From Nostoc sp. UHCC 0870 (GTDB lineage: Bacteria > Cyanobacteriota > Cyanobacteriia > Cyanobacteriales > Nostocaceae), in the NCBI RefSeq assembly GCF_022063185.1, contig NZ_CP091913.1, forward strand, positions 2,791,501 through 2,855,500: DNA of 64,000 nt. The letters run 5' to 3'. Shown one piece after another: positions 55,956 through 64,000 of this stretch. Every line of letters starts with the position of its first letter. Positions within the stretch are counted from its first letter, which is position 1. Both the position numbers and the translations under genes were made by a program. Under the pieces are notes generated by a model. That model ran no database searches. It was not told the origin of the DNA and worked only from the letters and a program-made list of their open reading frames with translations.

Positions 55956-57404
55956 CTACACCCCTTTACTTATATTCGCTTGATGTAAGCGTGGTTTGTC
56001 TAAACCAATCTGATTGAGGAGTAACCAAGATTGGATGAGGTCGGGTCCGTGTACGTCTCCAGTTAGCGCAGCGCGGAGCGATCGCATGACTAAGCCTTTT
56101 TTGACGTTTTGGGCTTTTACCACTTGTTTTATTATGTCTTGGGCAACAGCTTCTGTAAATTCGGGTTGAGTTTCCACGGCTGTGATAATTCCTTGCAGAA
56201 CATCACTACAGCCGGCTTGCTGTAGTTGTTGGCTACCCTCTTCGCTGTATTCTACTGTCTCGCCAAAAAACAGTTTGCTCATATCTACAGCATCGGTTAA
56301 CCGTGTCAAGCTAGCACTTAGTAAACCTACCAACTTTTCTAACCAAGCACGGTCTCGTCCGCCATCAAATTGATATCCAGCCGCTTCCCAGTAAGGGATA
56401 ATTAAATCGGTGAGCTGGTCTACTGGCATATTGTGGAGATATTGACTGTTCAACCAATCTAATTTCGCCCAGTCAAATTTCGCCCCAGCTTTATTGACGC
56501 GCTCAAAACTAAACTCTTTGGCGGCTGATTCTAAGGTAAATATTTCTTGTGTAGAATCTGGCGGCGACCACCCCAGCAAGGTCATGTAGTTAACTAAACC
56601 TTCAGATGTAAAGCCCATTCGCTGAAAGTCAGAGATGGATGTCACCCCATCCCGCTTGGAAAGTTTGCGTCCCTCCATGTTTAAAATCAGAGGTGTGTGG
56701 GCAAATTCAGGAATTTTTCCCCCCAATGCTTCATACAGTAGAATCTGCTTGGCTGTATTGGCGATGTGGTCTTCTCCCCGAATCACATGACTGATTTGCA
56801 TATCAATGTCATCCACTACAACCACAAAGTTGTATAGGGGTTGACCAATACCTTCCTCGGAAGCGCGGGCGATGACCATATCACCACCTAAATCACTACC
56901 GCGCCAGACCATTTTGTCCCTTACTAGGTCATTCCAGACAATTTCCCGGCCATCCTCAATTTTAAAACGAATTACAAAACTACGCCCTTGGGCTTGTAAT
57001 TCCGCTTCTTGTTCTGGGGTGAGGTGACGGTGGCGATTGTCGTAACGAGGGGCTTCACCTTTGGCTTTTTGGGCTTCTCGTAAGGCTTCGAGTTCTTCTG
57101 ATGTGGTATAGCAGCGATAGGCTAAACCTTGATCGAGGAGTTTTTGTACTGCTTGTTTGTACAGGTCTAGACGTTGGGATTGAAAGAATGGCCCTTCATC
57201 CCAGTTGAGTCCCAACCAACGCAATCCTTCCAGAATATTTTCTGTATATTCAGGACGCGATCGCTCTAGGTCTGTATCTTCAATTCGCAAAATAAATGTC
57301 CCGCCGTGGTGACGAGCAAACAACCAGTTAAATACAGCTGTTCTAGCTGTACCAATATGTAGATTCCCAGTGGGACTAGGTGCAATTCGGACTCTGACAG
57401 TCAC
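55956..57404 (-). CDS. gltX: Glutamyl-tRNA synthetase
   Basis: The 482-residue class I synthetase charges tRNA-Glu (and provides Glu-tRNA for heme/chlorophyll synthesis). [20 protein letters not shown] with [29 protein letters not shown] and KLSKRDG are visible. I chose GTG 57404, with AGAGAGAAC upstream, because family members begin [13 protein letters not shown]; the longer frame adds 39 residues unlike the family. Length is standard. It lies close to tRNA-Asp, not tRNA-Glu. Confidence 0.95.
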   Translation of the reverse strand: MTVRVRIAPSPTGNLHIGTARTAVFNWLFARHHGGTFILRIEDTDLERSRPEYTENILEGLRWLGLNWDEGPFFQSQRLDLYKQAVQKLLDQGLAYRCYTTSEELEALREAQKAKGEAPRYDNRHRHLTPEQEAELQAQGRSFVIRFKIEDGREIVWNDLVRDKMVWRGSDLGGDMVIARASEEGIGQPLYNFVVVVDDIDMQISHVIRGEDHIANTAKQILLYEALGGKIPEFAHTPLILNMEGRKLSKRDGVTSISDFQRMGFTSEGLVNYMTLLGWSPPDSTQEIFTLESAAKEFSFERVNKAGAKFDWAKLDWLNSQYLHNMPVDQLTDLIIPYWEAAGYQFDGGRDRAWLEKLVGLLSASLTRLTDAVDMSKLFFGETVEYSEEGSQQLQQAGCSDVLQGIITAVETQPEFTEAVAQDIIKQVVKAQNVKKGLVMRSLRAALTGDVHGPDLIQSWLLLNQIGLDKPRLHQANISKGV

Positions 57405-57582
57405 AATAGTTCTCTCTTTCGCAAGGCAATGATTACTATAGCAAGTGCTGAGTGCTGTTAGCGGTAGCGCGGCGTTTAGCCGGTTGTGAGTGCTGAGTAA
57501 GAATTTGAACTCTATACTCAAGACGGATGACTCCGAACGGATCTAACCCAGCACTAGTTACTGATAAATCAAAATTCATTAA

Positions 57583-57656
57583 CGGGACTGACGGGGCTCG
57601 AACCCGCAACTTCCGCCGTGACAGGGCGGTGCTCTAACCAATTGAACTACAGTCCC
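57583..57656 (-). tRNA. trnD: tRNA-Asp (anticodon GTC)
   Basis: A 74-nt minus-strand gene. Acceptor GGGACTG/CAGTCCC, D-arm TAGTTCAATTGGTTAGAGC, anticodon loop CTGTCAC (GTC), T-arm GCGGGTTCGAGCCCCGT, discriminator G. No CCA encoded. Confidence 0.95.
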
Positions 57657-57699
57657 TTAATTGGCAACTTCCCTATTATGACTAAGATAAAAGAATTTG

Positions 57700-58083
57700 T
57701 CAACCCAATTTTTTGGTAAATTTTTTATTGATCGAGCGTAAAACCCCATCACCTTGTGGGTGGGGATGTAAGTGAGCCAGGAACTTTGGTACAATAAGAT
57801 TATCTACTTGAGACATGACATTTCTTAAATGCAACACCAGTGGATAAGAAAAAGTGGTTTGTCGGTGACGGTAGAAATAATTGAATCTGTATTCACTCTC
57901 GTGAAATGGATTCAAATTCTTCTCCCTACAATAAGGAAGGCTGTGCCGGGGAGACAGGGTACGGTCAATTACCCGTATGTTTCAGCCGAGTCTCTCGGTT
58001 AGTTACAAGCCCTACCCACAAGGGGATAGGGCAGTTGACTCCTGATTGAGCATTGGGCATTGTATTTTTCTCCCCCCTGCTCC
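57700..58083. other. Gene-free stretch, possible decayed mobile element
   Basis: No ORF is convincing. Short hairpins occur, for example AACCCCATCACC...GGTGGGGAT near 57742 and CCCTACCCACAAGGGGATAGGG near 58011. The mix of small hairpins is like the ends of IS200/IS605-type elements, but no transposase remains and I cannot prove it. Confidence 0.3.
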
Positions 58084-58133
58084 CCCTGCTCTCACCTGTC
58101 CCCTGTAACCTGTCACCTGTCACCTATTCTCTC
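58084..58133. repeat. CTGTCAC/CTGTAAC heptamer tract (STRR)
   Basis: Several seven-base units that run into the 3' end of the kinase gene starting at 58113; the last codons of that gene are encoded by the tract. Confidence 0.8.
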
Positions 58134-59612
58134 TAGCATCTGAGACTGTAATTGCTTGTACTGTTGTTTGAGCAGATTTTTACTCAACTGGGGTTGAGTA
58201 GTTGGAGGTAGTTTTTGACTTTGTTCTACCCAAATTTTCAGCTTTTGCCGTTGGCTGAGATCAACGTGGCTAGTGAGAACTTGGGTGCATTTGTTGGGTG
58301 GTTCTAGGGTAAAGCACATCAAAGGATAGCTATTATGGTCAGCTAAAAATGACACTAGCCGACGATTGTAGGGATTCTGCATATCTAGGTAGCATGGTAA
58401 CCACTTAGCCCCAAATGAGTGAGTGTAGAGTAGTGTTACCCACAACAGCATGGGGTGGGGTGATGTGACAAAAATAAATCGGTTGTATAGTTTTGAATTT
58501 AATTGCTTTTGGATTTCGCTTTCTGGCAACATTAGCAATAGTGCCACCGCAGTTCCCTGATTAGTAGTCATTAGCTGGGGAAAAACGATTTCTTGTATAG
58601 GTTTATTTTTAGGCCAAGTAAATTGTTTAAAGTTTTTTTCGACTGCTAAAAACAATTGAGAATCTAGAGATATTTTAGATGTCTTTTCAGTAGCAAAACT
58701 TATAGGTAGATTGGCACATTGAGATTTTTCTATGTTGTCTAAAACTTGCAAAATTTCTCTAATATTTTGGGGGCGATCGCTAGCTTTTTTAGCTAAACAA
58801 GCCATAATTAAATTATTGATATTTTGCGGTATTTTTAGCTGTGGGCTAACTTCTGCGATTGTTCGCGGGGCTTCAAAGTGATGTGCTTTATACCAAGCCC
58901 CAAATAAATCTGTTTCTGGCTGCCAAGGTTTAACACCAGTCAGCATCTCAAACATCATCACACCTAAACTATAAATATCAGAGCGACTATCTGATTTTTC
59001 CCCTTCTAGTTGCTCCGGAGAAGAATAGGGTAAAGTGCCATGAAATCCTCTGTTAGTGCTAAGTGTAGCTGTATAATTTAAAAATTTTGCAATCCCAAAA
59101 TCGAGAATTTTGACTAACTGACCTAATATCGGATCTGGCACAACTAATATATTTGCTGGTTTAATATCTCGATGGACTAAAGGACAAATCTTACCATCAA
59201 TTTGAATTCCTTCATGAGCGCACTGTAAACCTAAACAAATTTGCCGTGTCAGATTTAAAAATCTAGGCAATGGTAAGGGAATTAAGTCTTTTAAACTTTT
59301 ACCGTTGAGATATTCCATCACATAAAATGGTTTCCCTTTTTCACTGACACCATAATCGTAAGCTCTAACAATATGCAGGCTTTTTTGACTTAAGGCTGCA
59401 CTCATCAATGCTTCACGAAGAAAGTCTTTTTGAATTTTGGCATCAGATACAGTTTGTGTTAGAAATTTGATCGCAACTGGTGTTCCTCCTAGAAGCATAT
59501 CAGTTGCTAAAAAAACTTCCCCCATCCCACCGCTACCAATTAATTGCTTCAATTGATAACGATTAACAATTAGTCCTGCATTTTTTGGGGATACAAATGT
59601 ACTTTTATTCAC
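58113..59612 (-). CDS. Ser/Thr protein kinase with an unrecognised C-terminal domain (A)
   Basis: The 499-residue protein has a Hanks-type kinase domain (18-290): Gly loop IGSGGMGEV, Lys49 in VAIKF, HRDIKPANIL (147-156), DFG (171-173), and SDIYSLGVMMFEMLTG. No membrane helix or PASTA repeats. From about residue 340 starts a domain shared with the neighbour kinase: FTWPKNKPIQEIVFP, MLLWVTLLYTH and a C-terminal coiled coil. GTG start at 59612. The two kinases lie 49 bp apart on one strand and look like a tandem duplication. Confidence 0.9.
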   Translation of the reverse strand: MNKSTFVSPKNAGLIVNRYQLKQLIGSGGMGEVFLATDMLLGGTPVAIKFLTQTVSDAKIQKDFLREALMSAALSQKSLHIVRAYDYGVSEKGKPFYVMEYLNGKSLKDLIPLPLPRFLNLTRQICLGLQCAHEGIQIDGKICPLVHRDIKPANILVVPDPILGQLVKILDFGIAKFLNYTATLSTNRGFHGTLPYSSPEQLEGEKSDSRSDIYSLGVMMFEMLTGVKPWQPETDLFGAWYKAHHFEAPRTIAEVSPQLKIPQNINNLIMACLAKKASDRPQNIREILQVLDNIEKSQCANLPISFATEKTSKISLDSQLFLAVEKNFKQFTWPKNKPIQEIVFPQLMTTNQGTAVALLLMLPESEIQKQLNSKLYNRFIFVTSPHPMLLWVTLLYTHSFGAKWLPCYLDMQNPYNRRLVSFLADHNSYPLMCFTLEPPNKCTQVLTSHVDLSQRQKLKIWVEQSQKLPPTTQPQLSKNLLKQQYKQLQSQMLERIGDR

Positions 59613-59661
59613 TTTCCATAACCTCTAATATCACCCTTATTTTTAAAATGTAAATAAAATA

Positions 59662-61269
59662 TTATTTGTTATTTTTAAATACAAATAATTGCATAAATTG
59701 CCCAATAATTTCAGACAACCAATCTTTTAGATCAAACTTATGAATTGATTTATTGACAACTAGATTTTGCATAATTTCTAGTTTAATTTTTTCATATTCT
59801 ACTCTAAGTAACCCTTTAGCTTCTTCGGAGACAATTGATGTCGTTGCTTGCGACTTTTGAGTAGAATTTAAACAATCCAATAGTTGCTGACGCTGTTTAG
59901 CATTAAGTGTTAAAGTAATGACATGAGCGCAAGTATTTGGCTCTTCTAAAGCAAAAAATAGTAAATGATAATATCCAGTATCTGCCAAAATTTGAACTAT
60001 TTTTTGCCCCTTATTTTCGCTTAAATCTATAAAAGATGATAACCAGCGAATTAGAGATAATTGGGCATCATATAACACTGTCACCCATAATATCATCGGA
60101 TAGACTGACATTTTATGAATAAATTCAGTGCTATTGTTTTTACTTAAAAAACTAACAATTTCTTGTTTAGGTAACATTGCCCAGTATGTGGGGATACTAC
60201 CTTGAGTAGTATGTAAGAGATGAGGAAAACCAATTGTCTGAATCGGTTTATTTTTAGGCCATATTTTTTGTAAGCATTCTTTTTCTGAGATTGAAGTTAC
60301 AGGTACTAACTGTACTGTAGGCAAGCTTTCCCAGACATCAGTATTGCCCACATTCGCCTCAATTTTATTTTTAACTTGTTCTAAAACTTGTAATATTTGA
60401 TGAATATTCTGTGGGCGATCGCCTACTTCTTTAGCTAAACAATTCATCACTAATTCTTGTAATTCCTGCGGAATTTTTAATTGATTATCAACTTCTGTGA
60501 ATGCAGGTGGAGTTTGAAAGCGATGAGCTTGATACCAATTACCAAAGGAATTACTTTGTGTTTGAAAGGGATGTTTTTTTGTTAACATTTCAAACATTAA
60601 TACTCCCAAACTATAGATATCAGAACGGACATCAAGTAATTTGCGTCCTTCCATATGTTCGGGAGAGCAATAGGGTAAACTGCCAATAAAAGAATCTGTT
60701 AGTGTCATCCCACTGCGTTCTGTTAAAAATTTAGCAATGCCAAAATCAAGAATTTTAACAAGCTCATTTTGTTTGGGATCTGTGGTTAGAAATATATTCT
60801 CAGGCTTGATATCTCTATGTACAATTGGATAAATCTCACCTTTGAGGGTAATACCTTCGTGAGCGCATTGTAAACCTAAACAAATTTGATAACAAATATC
60901 TAAAAATTTGCCGATTGTTAATGCTTGAGCTTTCAATATTTGCTTCAAGTTTTTACCTTGAAGATACTCCATAACATAAAATGGAGTTTTATCATCAGTC
61001 ACGCCATAGCTCAAGACTCTAACAATATGTTGGCTTTTCCGCCCCAATTGTGCGCCAATAAAAATTTCTCTAGCAAAACGTTGAGATAACTGTTGATTTG
61101 CTAAACTTAGCATGAGGATTTTTAAGGCGACTTGTTTACCACCCTTAGCTGTATCTTCTGCTAAGTAAACCCGTCCCATACCACCTTTACCAATCAAATC
61201 TATTATTAGATAGCGATTGTTTAAAAATTTTCCAATATAAACATCTGGCTCTGTTCTTGAGTTGACCAT
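59662..61269 (-). CDS. Ser/Thr protein kinase with an unrecognised C-terminal domain (B)
   Basis: The 535-residue paralogue of the previous kinase, upstream in the same operon. Kinase motifs: IGKGGMGRV, VALKIL, VHRDIKPENIF, ILDFGIAKF and SDIYSLGVLMFEMLTKK. The C-terminal half has the same WPKNKPIQTIGFPHLLHTTQG, PMILWVTVLYDAQ and ALEEPNTCAHVITL blocks as copy A (there FTLEPPNKCTQVLTS). A longer C-terminal extension ends in LFVFKNNK. The shared domain probably senses a ligand or binds a target; unknown. Confidence 0.9.
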   Translation of the reverse strand: MVNSRTEPDVYIGKFLNNRYLIIDLIGKGGMGRVYLAEDTAKGGKQVALKILMLSLANQQLSQRFAREIFIGAQLGRKSQHIVRVLSYGVTDDKTPFYVMEYLQGKNLKQILKAQALTIGKFLDICYQICLGLQCAHEGITLKGEIYPIVHRDIKPENIFLTTDPKQNELVKILDFGIAKFLTERSGMTLTDSFIGSLPYCSPEHMEGRKLLDVRSDIYSLGVLMFEMLTKKHPFQTQSNSFGNWYQAHRFQTPPAFTEVDNQLKIPQELQELVMNCLAKEVGDRPQNIHQILQVLEQVKNKIEANVGNTDVWESLPTVQLVPVTSISEKECLQKIWPKNKPIQTIGFPHLLHTTQGSIPTYWAMLPKQEIVSFLSKNNSTEFIHKMSVYPMILWVTVLYDAQLSLIRWLSSFIDLSENKGQKIVQILADTGYYHLLFFALEEPNTCAHVITLTLNAKQRQQLLDCLNSTQKSQATTSIVSEEAKGLLRVEYEKIKLEIMQNLVVNKSIHKFDLKDWLSEIIGQFMQLFVFKNNK

Positions 61270-61889
61270 ATTTGGAAATTTTACGCTATCAAATAATTGT
61301 TAATTAGGTTAGGAGTTAATTTTCATTTTTCAGATTTTATTAAATTTATCAAGTTAATTATGCAATCTGAAAATTGCTGTCAAGAACAGCTTAAATTTTG
61401 AAAGAGAATTTTGCTCATATTTCGACAAAATCCTTTAAACATTATGTAACATATTGCTTAAATAAAAGGCATGAGAAAATTTACGTAATCCCTAAATGAA
61501 CGAAATTGACTTTGATAAGAAGTCTAGTGATTTCACTTAATAATCAAAATTTCTACTATCCATGTTGCTTCACCGTAAGAGTATGGAGTCCTGAGCAAAG
61601 CGTTCGCGCCAGCGTTCCCATAGGGTAAGAACTGGAATGTAAGCGCAAAGAGCAGGCTTCACCAACGCTGAAAGCGTTCCCACAGGTTAACATCTCGATA
61701 TGTGCCACAAAGCCTAGATTCTTCCTTCCGCTCTGCTCCAGTCAGAATGACATTTTTATTTTGAATTTTGAATTCCGCCTTGTGGTACTAGATTCTTCCT
61801 TCCGCTCCACTCCAGTCAGAATGACATTTTTATAAACCCAGTTTCTTTGAGTAACCGGGTTTATAAAGTTTTTCAAGGCTCATAAATGT
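61270..61889. other. 620-bp gene-free stretch with a direct repeat
   Basis: CTAGATTCTTCCTTCCGCTC...CAGTCAGAATGACATTTTTAT occurs at 61714-61759 and 61788-61833. A hairpin ATAAACCC...GGGTTTAT lies at 61832-61864, a likely terminator for the minus-strand phytase-like gene. GAAAGCGTTCCCA/GCGTTCCCA repeats occur near 61610 and 61670. No gene is seen. Confidence 0.6.
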
Positions 61890-63068
61890 TTATTTTAGCT
61901 GAAAAATTCGACGGAATAAACTCATAATTGGTGATTGAATTGTAATTTTAAAAGCTAAAAATTGAGTGCGTTGTATACTATTAAAATTGTTATCACTAAC
62001 GAGAATCAAAAGGTGTTCTCTATGAGATAGTTGTGGTCCAAGAGTTAAACCCTCTATATTGTCTAGTGCTACATCAAGAGTTCTTAAATCTAACAGCAGT
62101 TTTTTCTGCACTGGGGTAATTTTTTTAGTATCAACTGCCAATAAACTATCTATATTATGAATGTTATCTGCTGCTGTTAAAGAGAACTGAAATAAGAAAA
62201 CAGTAAATCCTAAGCCAGTAAAAGAACGTTCTATACTGAGAAAGTGACCTTGATTATCTAAAGCCAGTAAATCAGGTAATCCACTGGCAAATTTACCTGT
62301 GGGATTAAAAAACGATGTTACTGGTTCGGTTTGGTAAAGGAACTCTTTTGCTAGTTGATTATTATTGAGATTATATTGCAAAATGCGGCAAGGACTACCA
62401 ATATTAGGTTCAGCTATTACCCCATCTTGAATGAGAGCATTTTCTGTAGCCGTAAACAAAGTTTGGTTATCAGGTGTAATGGTAAGGCTTTCAAAGGCTA
62501 AATTATTACGTATGCCTTGTTTCCCATTTTTGTTAGGTAAAAATTTTAGTGGTATGGGTAGTGTTTGAATGACTTGACCAGAAGCTAAGTTAAACTCTTT
62601 AATAAAAGGTGCAATCAATCTATTAACATCACCTTCAGAAGAAATGAAGACTGTTTCTTCTTTGGTGACAGCAATACCTTCTGTATCAGTTGCATTAGGG
62701 GGGAAGGGTTGATTGTCATTGTTTAATAGTGTGGTGACACCAACTGGAATAACGCCGCCATCTTGCAAATAACCTTGATCTAAATCTATTTTAAAAGTAT
62801 AAAAGCGGGCTGGGGCTTTTTGTCCCCGGTCATCGGAAATTGCATAATAAAGGTCTGTTTTATTATCATAGGTAATTCCAGATAAGCCTCCAATTTCAGT
62901 TTTTTGGAAGGATAATCTTTTTGGTAAAGTAGCTTCTCCGATAAATTCTATACTGCTAATTTCAACAGCACCTGTTTCTAAGTTAATCACAAAGAAGCTG
63001 ATAATTAAAATTGCGATCGCTAGATAGATAATTTTCGGTAAACGCCTGATTTTCTGCAAAAATACCAT
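61890..63068 (-). CDS. Phytase-like esterase (esterase-like activity of phytase family)
   Basis: The 392-residue protein has one N-terminal membrane helix or signal (about 14-32) and a beta-propeller-like exported part. Signatures: GGLSGITYDNKTDLYYAISDDRG, TDTEGIAVTKEETVFISSEGD, GIRNNLAFESLTITPDNQTLFTATE, FLSIERSFT and DNIEGLTLGPQL. The family shows phosphate-ester hydrolysis in a few members; the substrate here is unknown. Start ATG 63068. Confidence 0.88.
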   Translation of the reverse strand: MVFLQKIRRLPKIIYLAIAILIISFFVINLETGAVEISSIEFIGEATLPKRLSFQKTEIGGLSGITYDNKTDLYYAISDDRGQKAPARFYTFKIDLDQGYLQDGGVIPVGVTTLLNNDNQPFPPNATDTEGIAVTKEETVFISSEGDVNRLIAPFIKEFNLASGQVIQTLPIPLKFLPNKNGKQGIRNNLAFESLTITPDNQTLFTATENALIQDGVIAEPNIGSPCRILQYNLNNNQLAKEFLYQTEPVTSFFNPTGKFASGLPDLLALDNQGHFLSIERSFTGLGFTVFLFQFSLTAADNIHNIDSLLAVDTKKITPVQKKLLLDLRTLDVALDNIEGLTLGPQLSHREHLLILVSDNNFNSIQRTQFLAFKITIQSPIMSLFRRIFQLK

Positions 63069-63246
63069 AAATGGAAGGTTAATTGGGTTGGTAGTAAGTC
63101 TTTACCCGCATTTCTCACAAACAGTAGGGGCGGGTTTACAGATATGCTCGAATCATGCACGAATATTTCGCTTAACCCGCCCCTACGAACTCTGGACTGA
63201 GGTTGGAATAATTGGTGAGAAATCCGGGTTTAGTGCTTATTTTAGA

Positions 63247-63272
63247 AGGACTAAAGTCCTGACTACAAACTT
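63247..63272. repeat. Fragment of the GGACTAAAGTCC/ACTACAAAC element
   Basis: AGGACTAAAGTCCTGACTACAAACTT matches one half of the repeats at 47186 and 51458. It lies six bases before the stop end of the glycoside-hydrolase gene. Confidence 0.7.
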
Positions 63273-63277
63273 GTTGA

Positions 63278-64000
63278 TTAACTCACGGTAATTACTACAC
63301 CCTCGCTTTCATTGGCTAATCTATCTACTGCACACACAGCATAAGTTCCTGGCTGCACAGTGGCGAAGGTTGTACCGGCAGACAATACTCTTTGCAATGT
63401 CCAAGTTTCCCCACTTTGACGATAGAGTGTCCATGAACGTACAGGCTGATTATCTCCAGGTTGCCAATTGAGTCTGCGGTTATTGACTTGTAGTTCTTTG
63501 GGTGGCGGTGGTGCAGATTGACTTTGCCAAGACATTGTAGGTACGATGGCAGGTGTGGCATAAAGTGAGCCTTTAAATTTATCAGCGATACTTTGACGAT
63601 TTTCAGTAATGGAACTCATACTGAAAAATATGTTACCTAGTGATAAATCTTTGACTAAATTGCGGCTGATTTTCACTTGCTTTTCTATCTCTTCATCTTT
63701 CCAAGCTTTGCCGTCTAATTGTGAAATGTTGTTACCTGTGTAAATGTGTCGTTTTTGGGGATTAATTTCTGTCCACCATTTGAGTAATGCGGGGTAACTT
63801 TGTTTGGGTTGGTCAGTCCGCCAATATAGTTGCGGGGCGATATAATCAATCCAGCCCTGTTCTACCCATTTTTTAGCATCAGCATACAATACATTGTAAG
63901 CATCTAAGCCAGTGATTCCTGGTGGTTGTCCAGGGCGGTAAATACCAAAGGGGCTGATACCAAATCTTACATGAGATTTTGTAGCTTTAATTCCCTGATA
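63278..64000 (-). CDS. GHL10/family-10-like glycoside hydrolase (3' part)
   Basis: The frame is open to the right edge, so the start is outside the window. The visible 240 residues include FGISPFGIYRPGQPPGITG, WVEQGWIDYIAPQLYWRTDQP and GNIFFSMSSITEN, typical of the glycosyl-hydrolase-like 10 (DUF187) TIM barrel. The last 75 residues (about PPPPKELQVN onward) form a fibronectin-III-like beta domain ending EGVVITVS. Likely exported; substrate unknown. Confidence 0.85.
   Translation of the reverse strand, partial: YQGIKATKSHVRFGISPFGIYRPGQPPGITGLDAYNVLYADAKKWVEQGWIDYIAPQLYWRTDQPKQSYPALLKWWTEINPQKRHIYTGNNISQLDGKAWKDEEIEKQVKISRNLVKDLSLGNIFFSMSSITENRQSIADKFKGSLYATPAIVPTMSWQSQSAPPPPKELQVNNRRLNWQPGDNQPVRSWTLYRQSGETWTLQRVLSAGTTFATVQPGTYAVCAVDRLANESEGVVITVS

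Noticed and set aside
57700..57915. 71-codon minus-strand frame near tRNA-Asp
   Set aside because: No conserved pattern, no ribosome site, and it overlaps small hairpins; better viewed as non-coding or a decayed element.

Overview
The window reads as chromosomal DNA of a filamentous, Nostoc/Anabaena-type cyanobacterium. The evidence is a photosystem II D2 gene, a Ycf54-type chlorophyll-biosynthesis factor, a PEP-CTERM protein, very frequent HIP1 octamers (GCGATCGC), and many heptanucleotide repeat tracts (STRRs) typical of heterocystous cyanobacteria. No RNA polymerase, rRNA or phage genes are seen. I did no database search; all family calls rest on motifs, lengths and context read from the sequence.

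Layout. 1-2.3 kb: the end of a membrane protein, tRNA-Asn, a YacP/NYN nuclease, and an ECF-type ABC ATPase with a small partner. 2.6-6.6 kb: a stand-alone psbD, an unexplained structured RNA or leader-ORF element (3815-4129), a pterin dehydratase and an SLH/OprB porin. 6.9-11.4 kb: an Rrf2 regulator next to cysK (CymR-like arrangement), a J-domain protein, a DUF697-type GTPase and a two-domain QueD-like protein. 11.5-25.8 kb: an LCP protein, two AI-2E-type permeases, a lipoprotein serpin beside a secreted subtilase, rpe, ycf54, a PAP2-like protein, a GGPP synthase, folD and a Nudix hydrolase. 25.8-28.3 kb: a PEP-CTERM protein diverging from a Tat-exported PhoD phosphatase with a possible Pho box.

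28.4-35.4 kb is an accessory island. A tightly coupled three-gene operon encodes a giant TPR-CHAT caspase-like protease, a small acidic protein and a two-helix membrane protein. It is flanked on both sides by copies of one interspersed repeat. The TPR array has 15 unit starts at exact 138-bp spacing, nearly identical except at a few residues. This looks like a CHAT-centred conflict or cell-death system.

35.4-43.8 kb: a DUF559 gene, mutS, then a GxxExxY gene broken by a complete IS66-like element with a perfect 8-bp target duplication, a methyltransferase, pfkA, a pentapeptide protein and a TetR regulator. 44-47.2 kb: an M16 peptidase pair, one with and one without the zinc motif.

47.5-52.6 kb is the most interesting region: six small genes with double-glycine-type leaders, four of them tandem near-identical copies, followed by an APH-like kinase and a HopA1-family protein. 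The kinase plus HopA1 pair is the dehydration machinery of class V lanthipeptides, yet none of the six candidate precursors contains cysteine. That points to a RiPP whose product carries dehydrated residues or non-lanthionine links.

52.7-64 kb: ftsH, a long heptamer array, gltX, tRNA-Asp, two paralogous Ser/Thr kinases sharing an unrecognised C-terminal domain, a phytase-like esterase and the end of a GHL10-type glycoside hydrolase.
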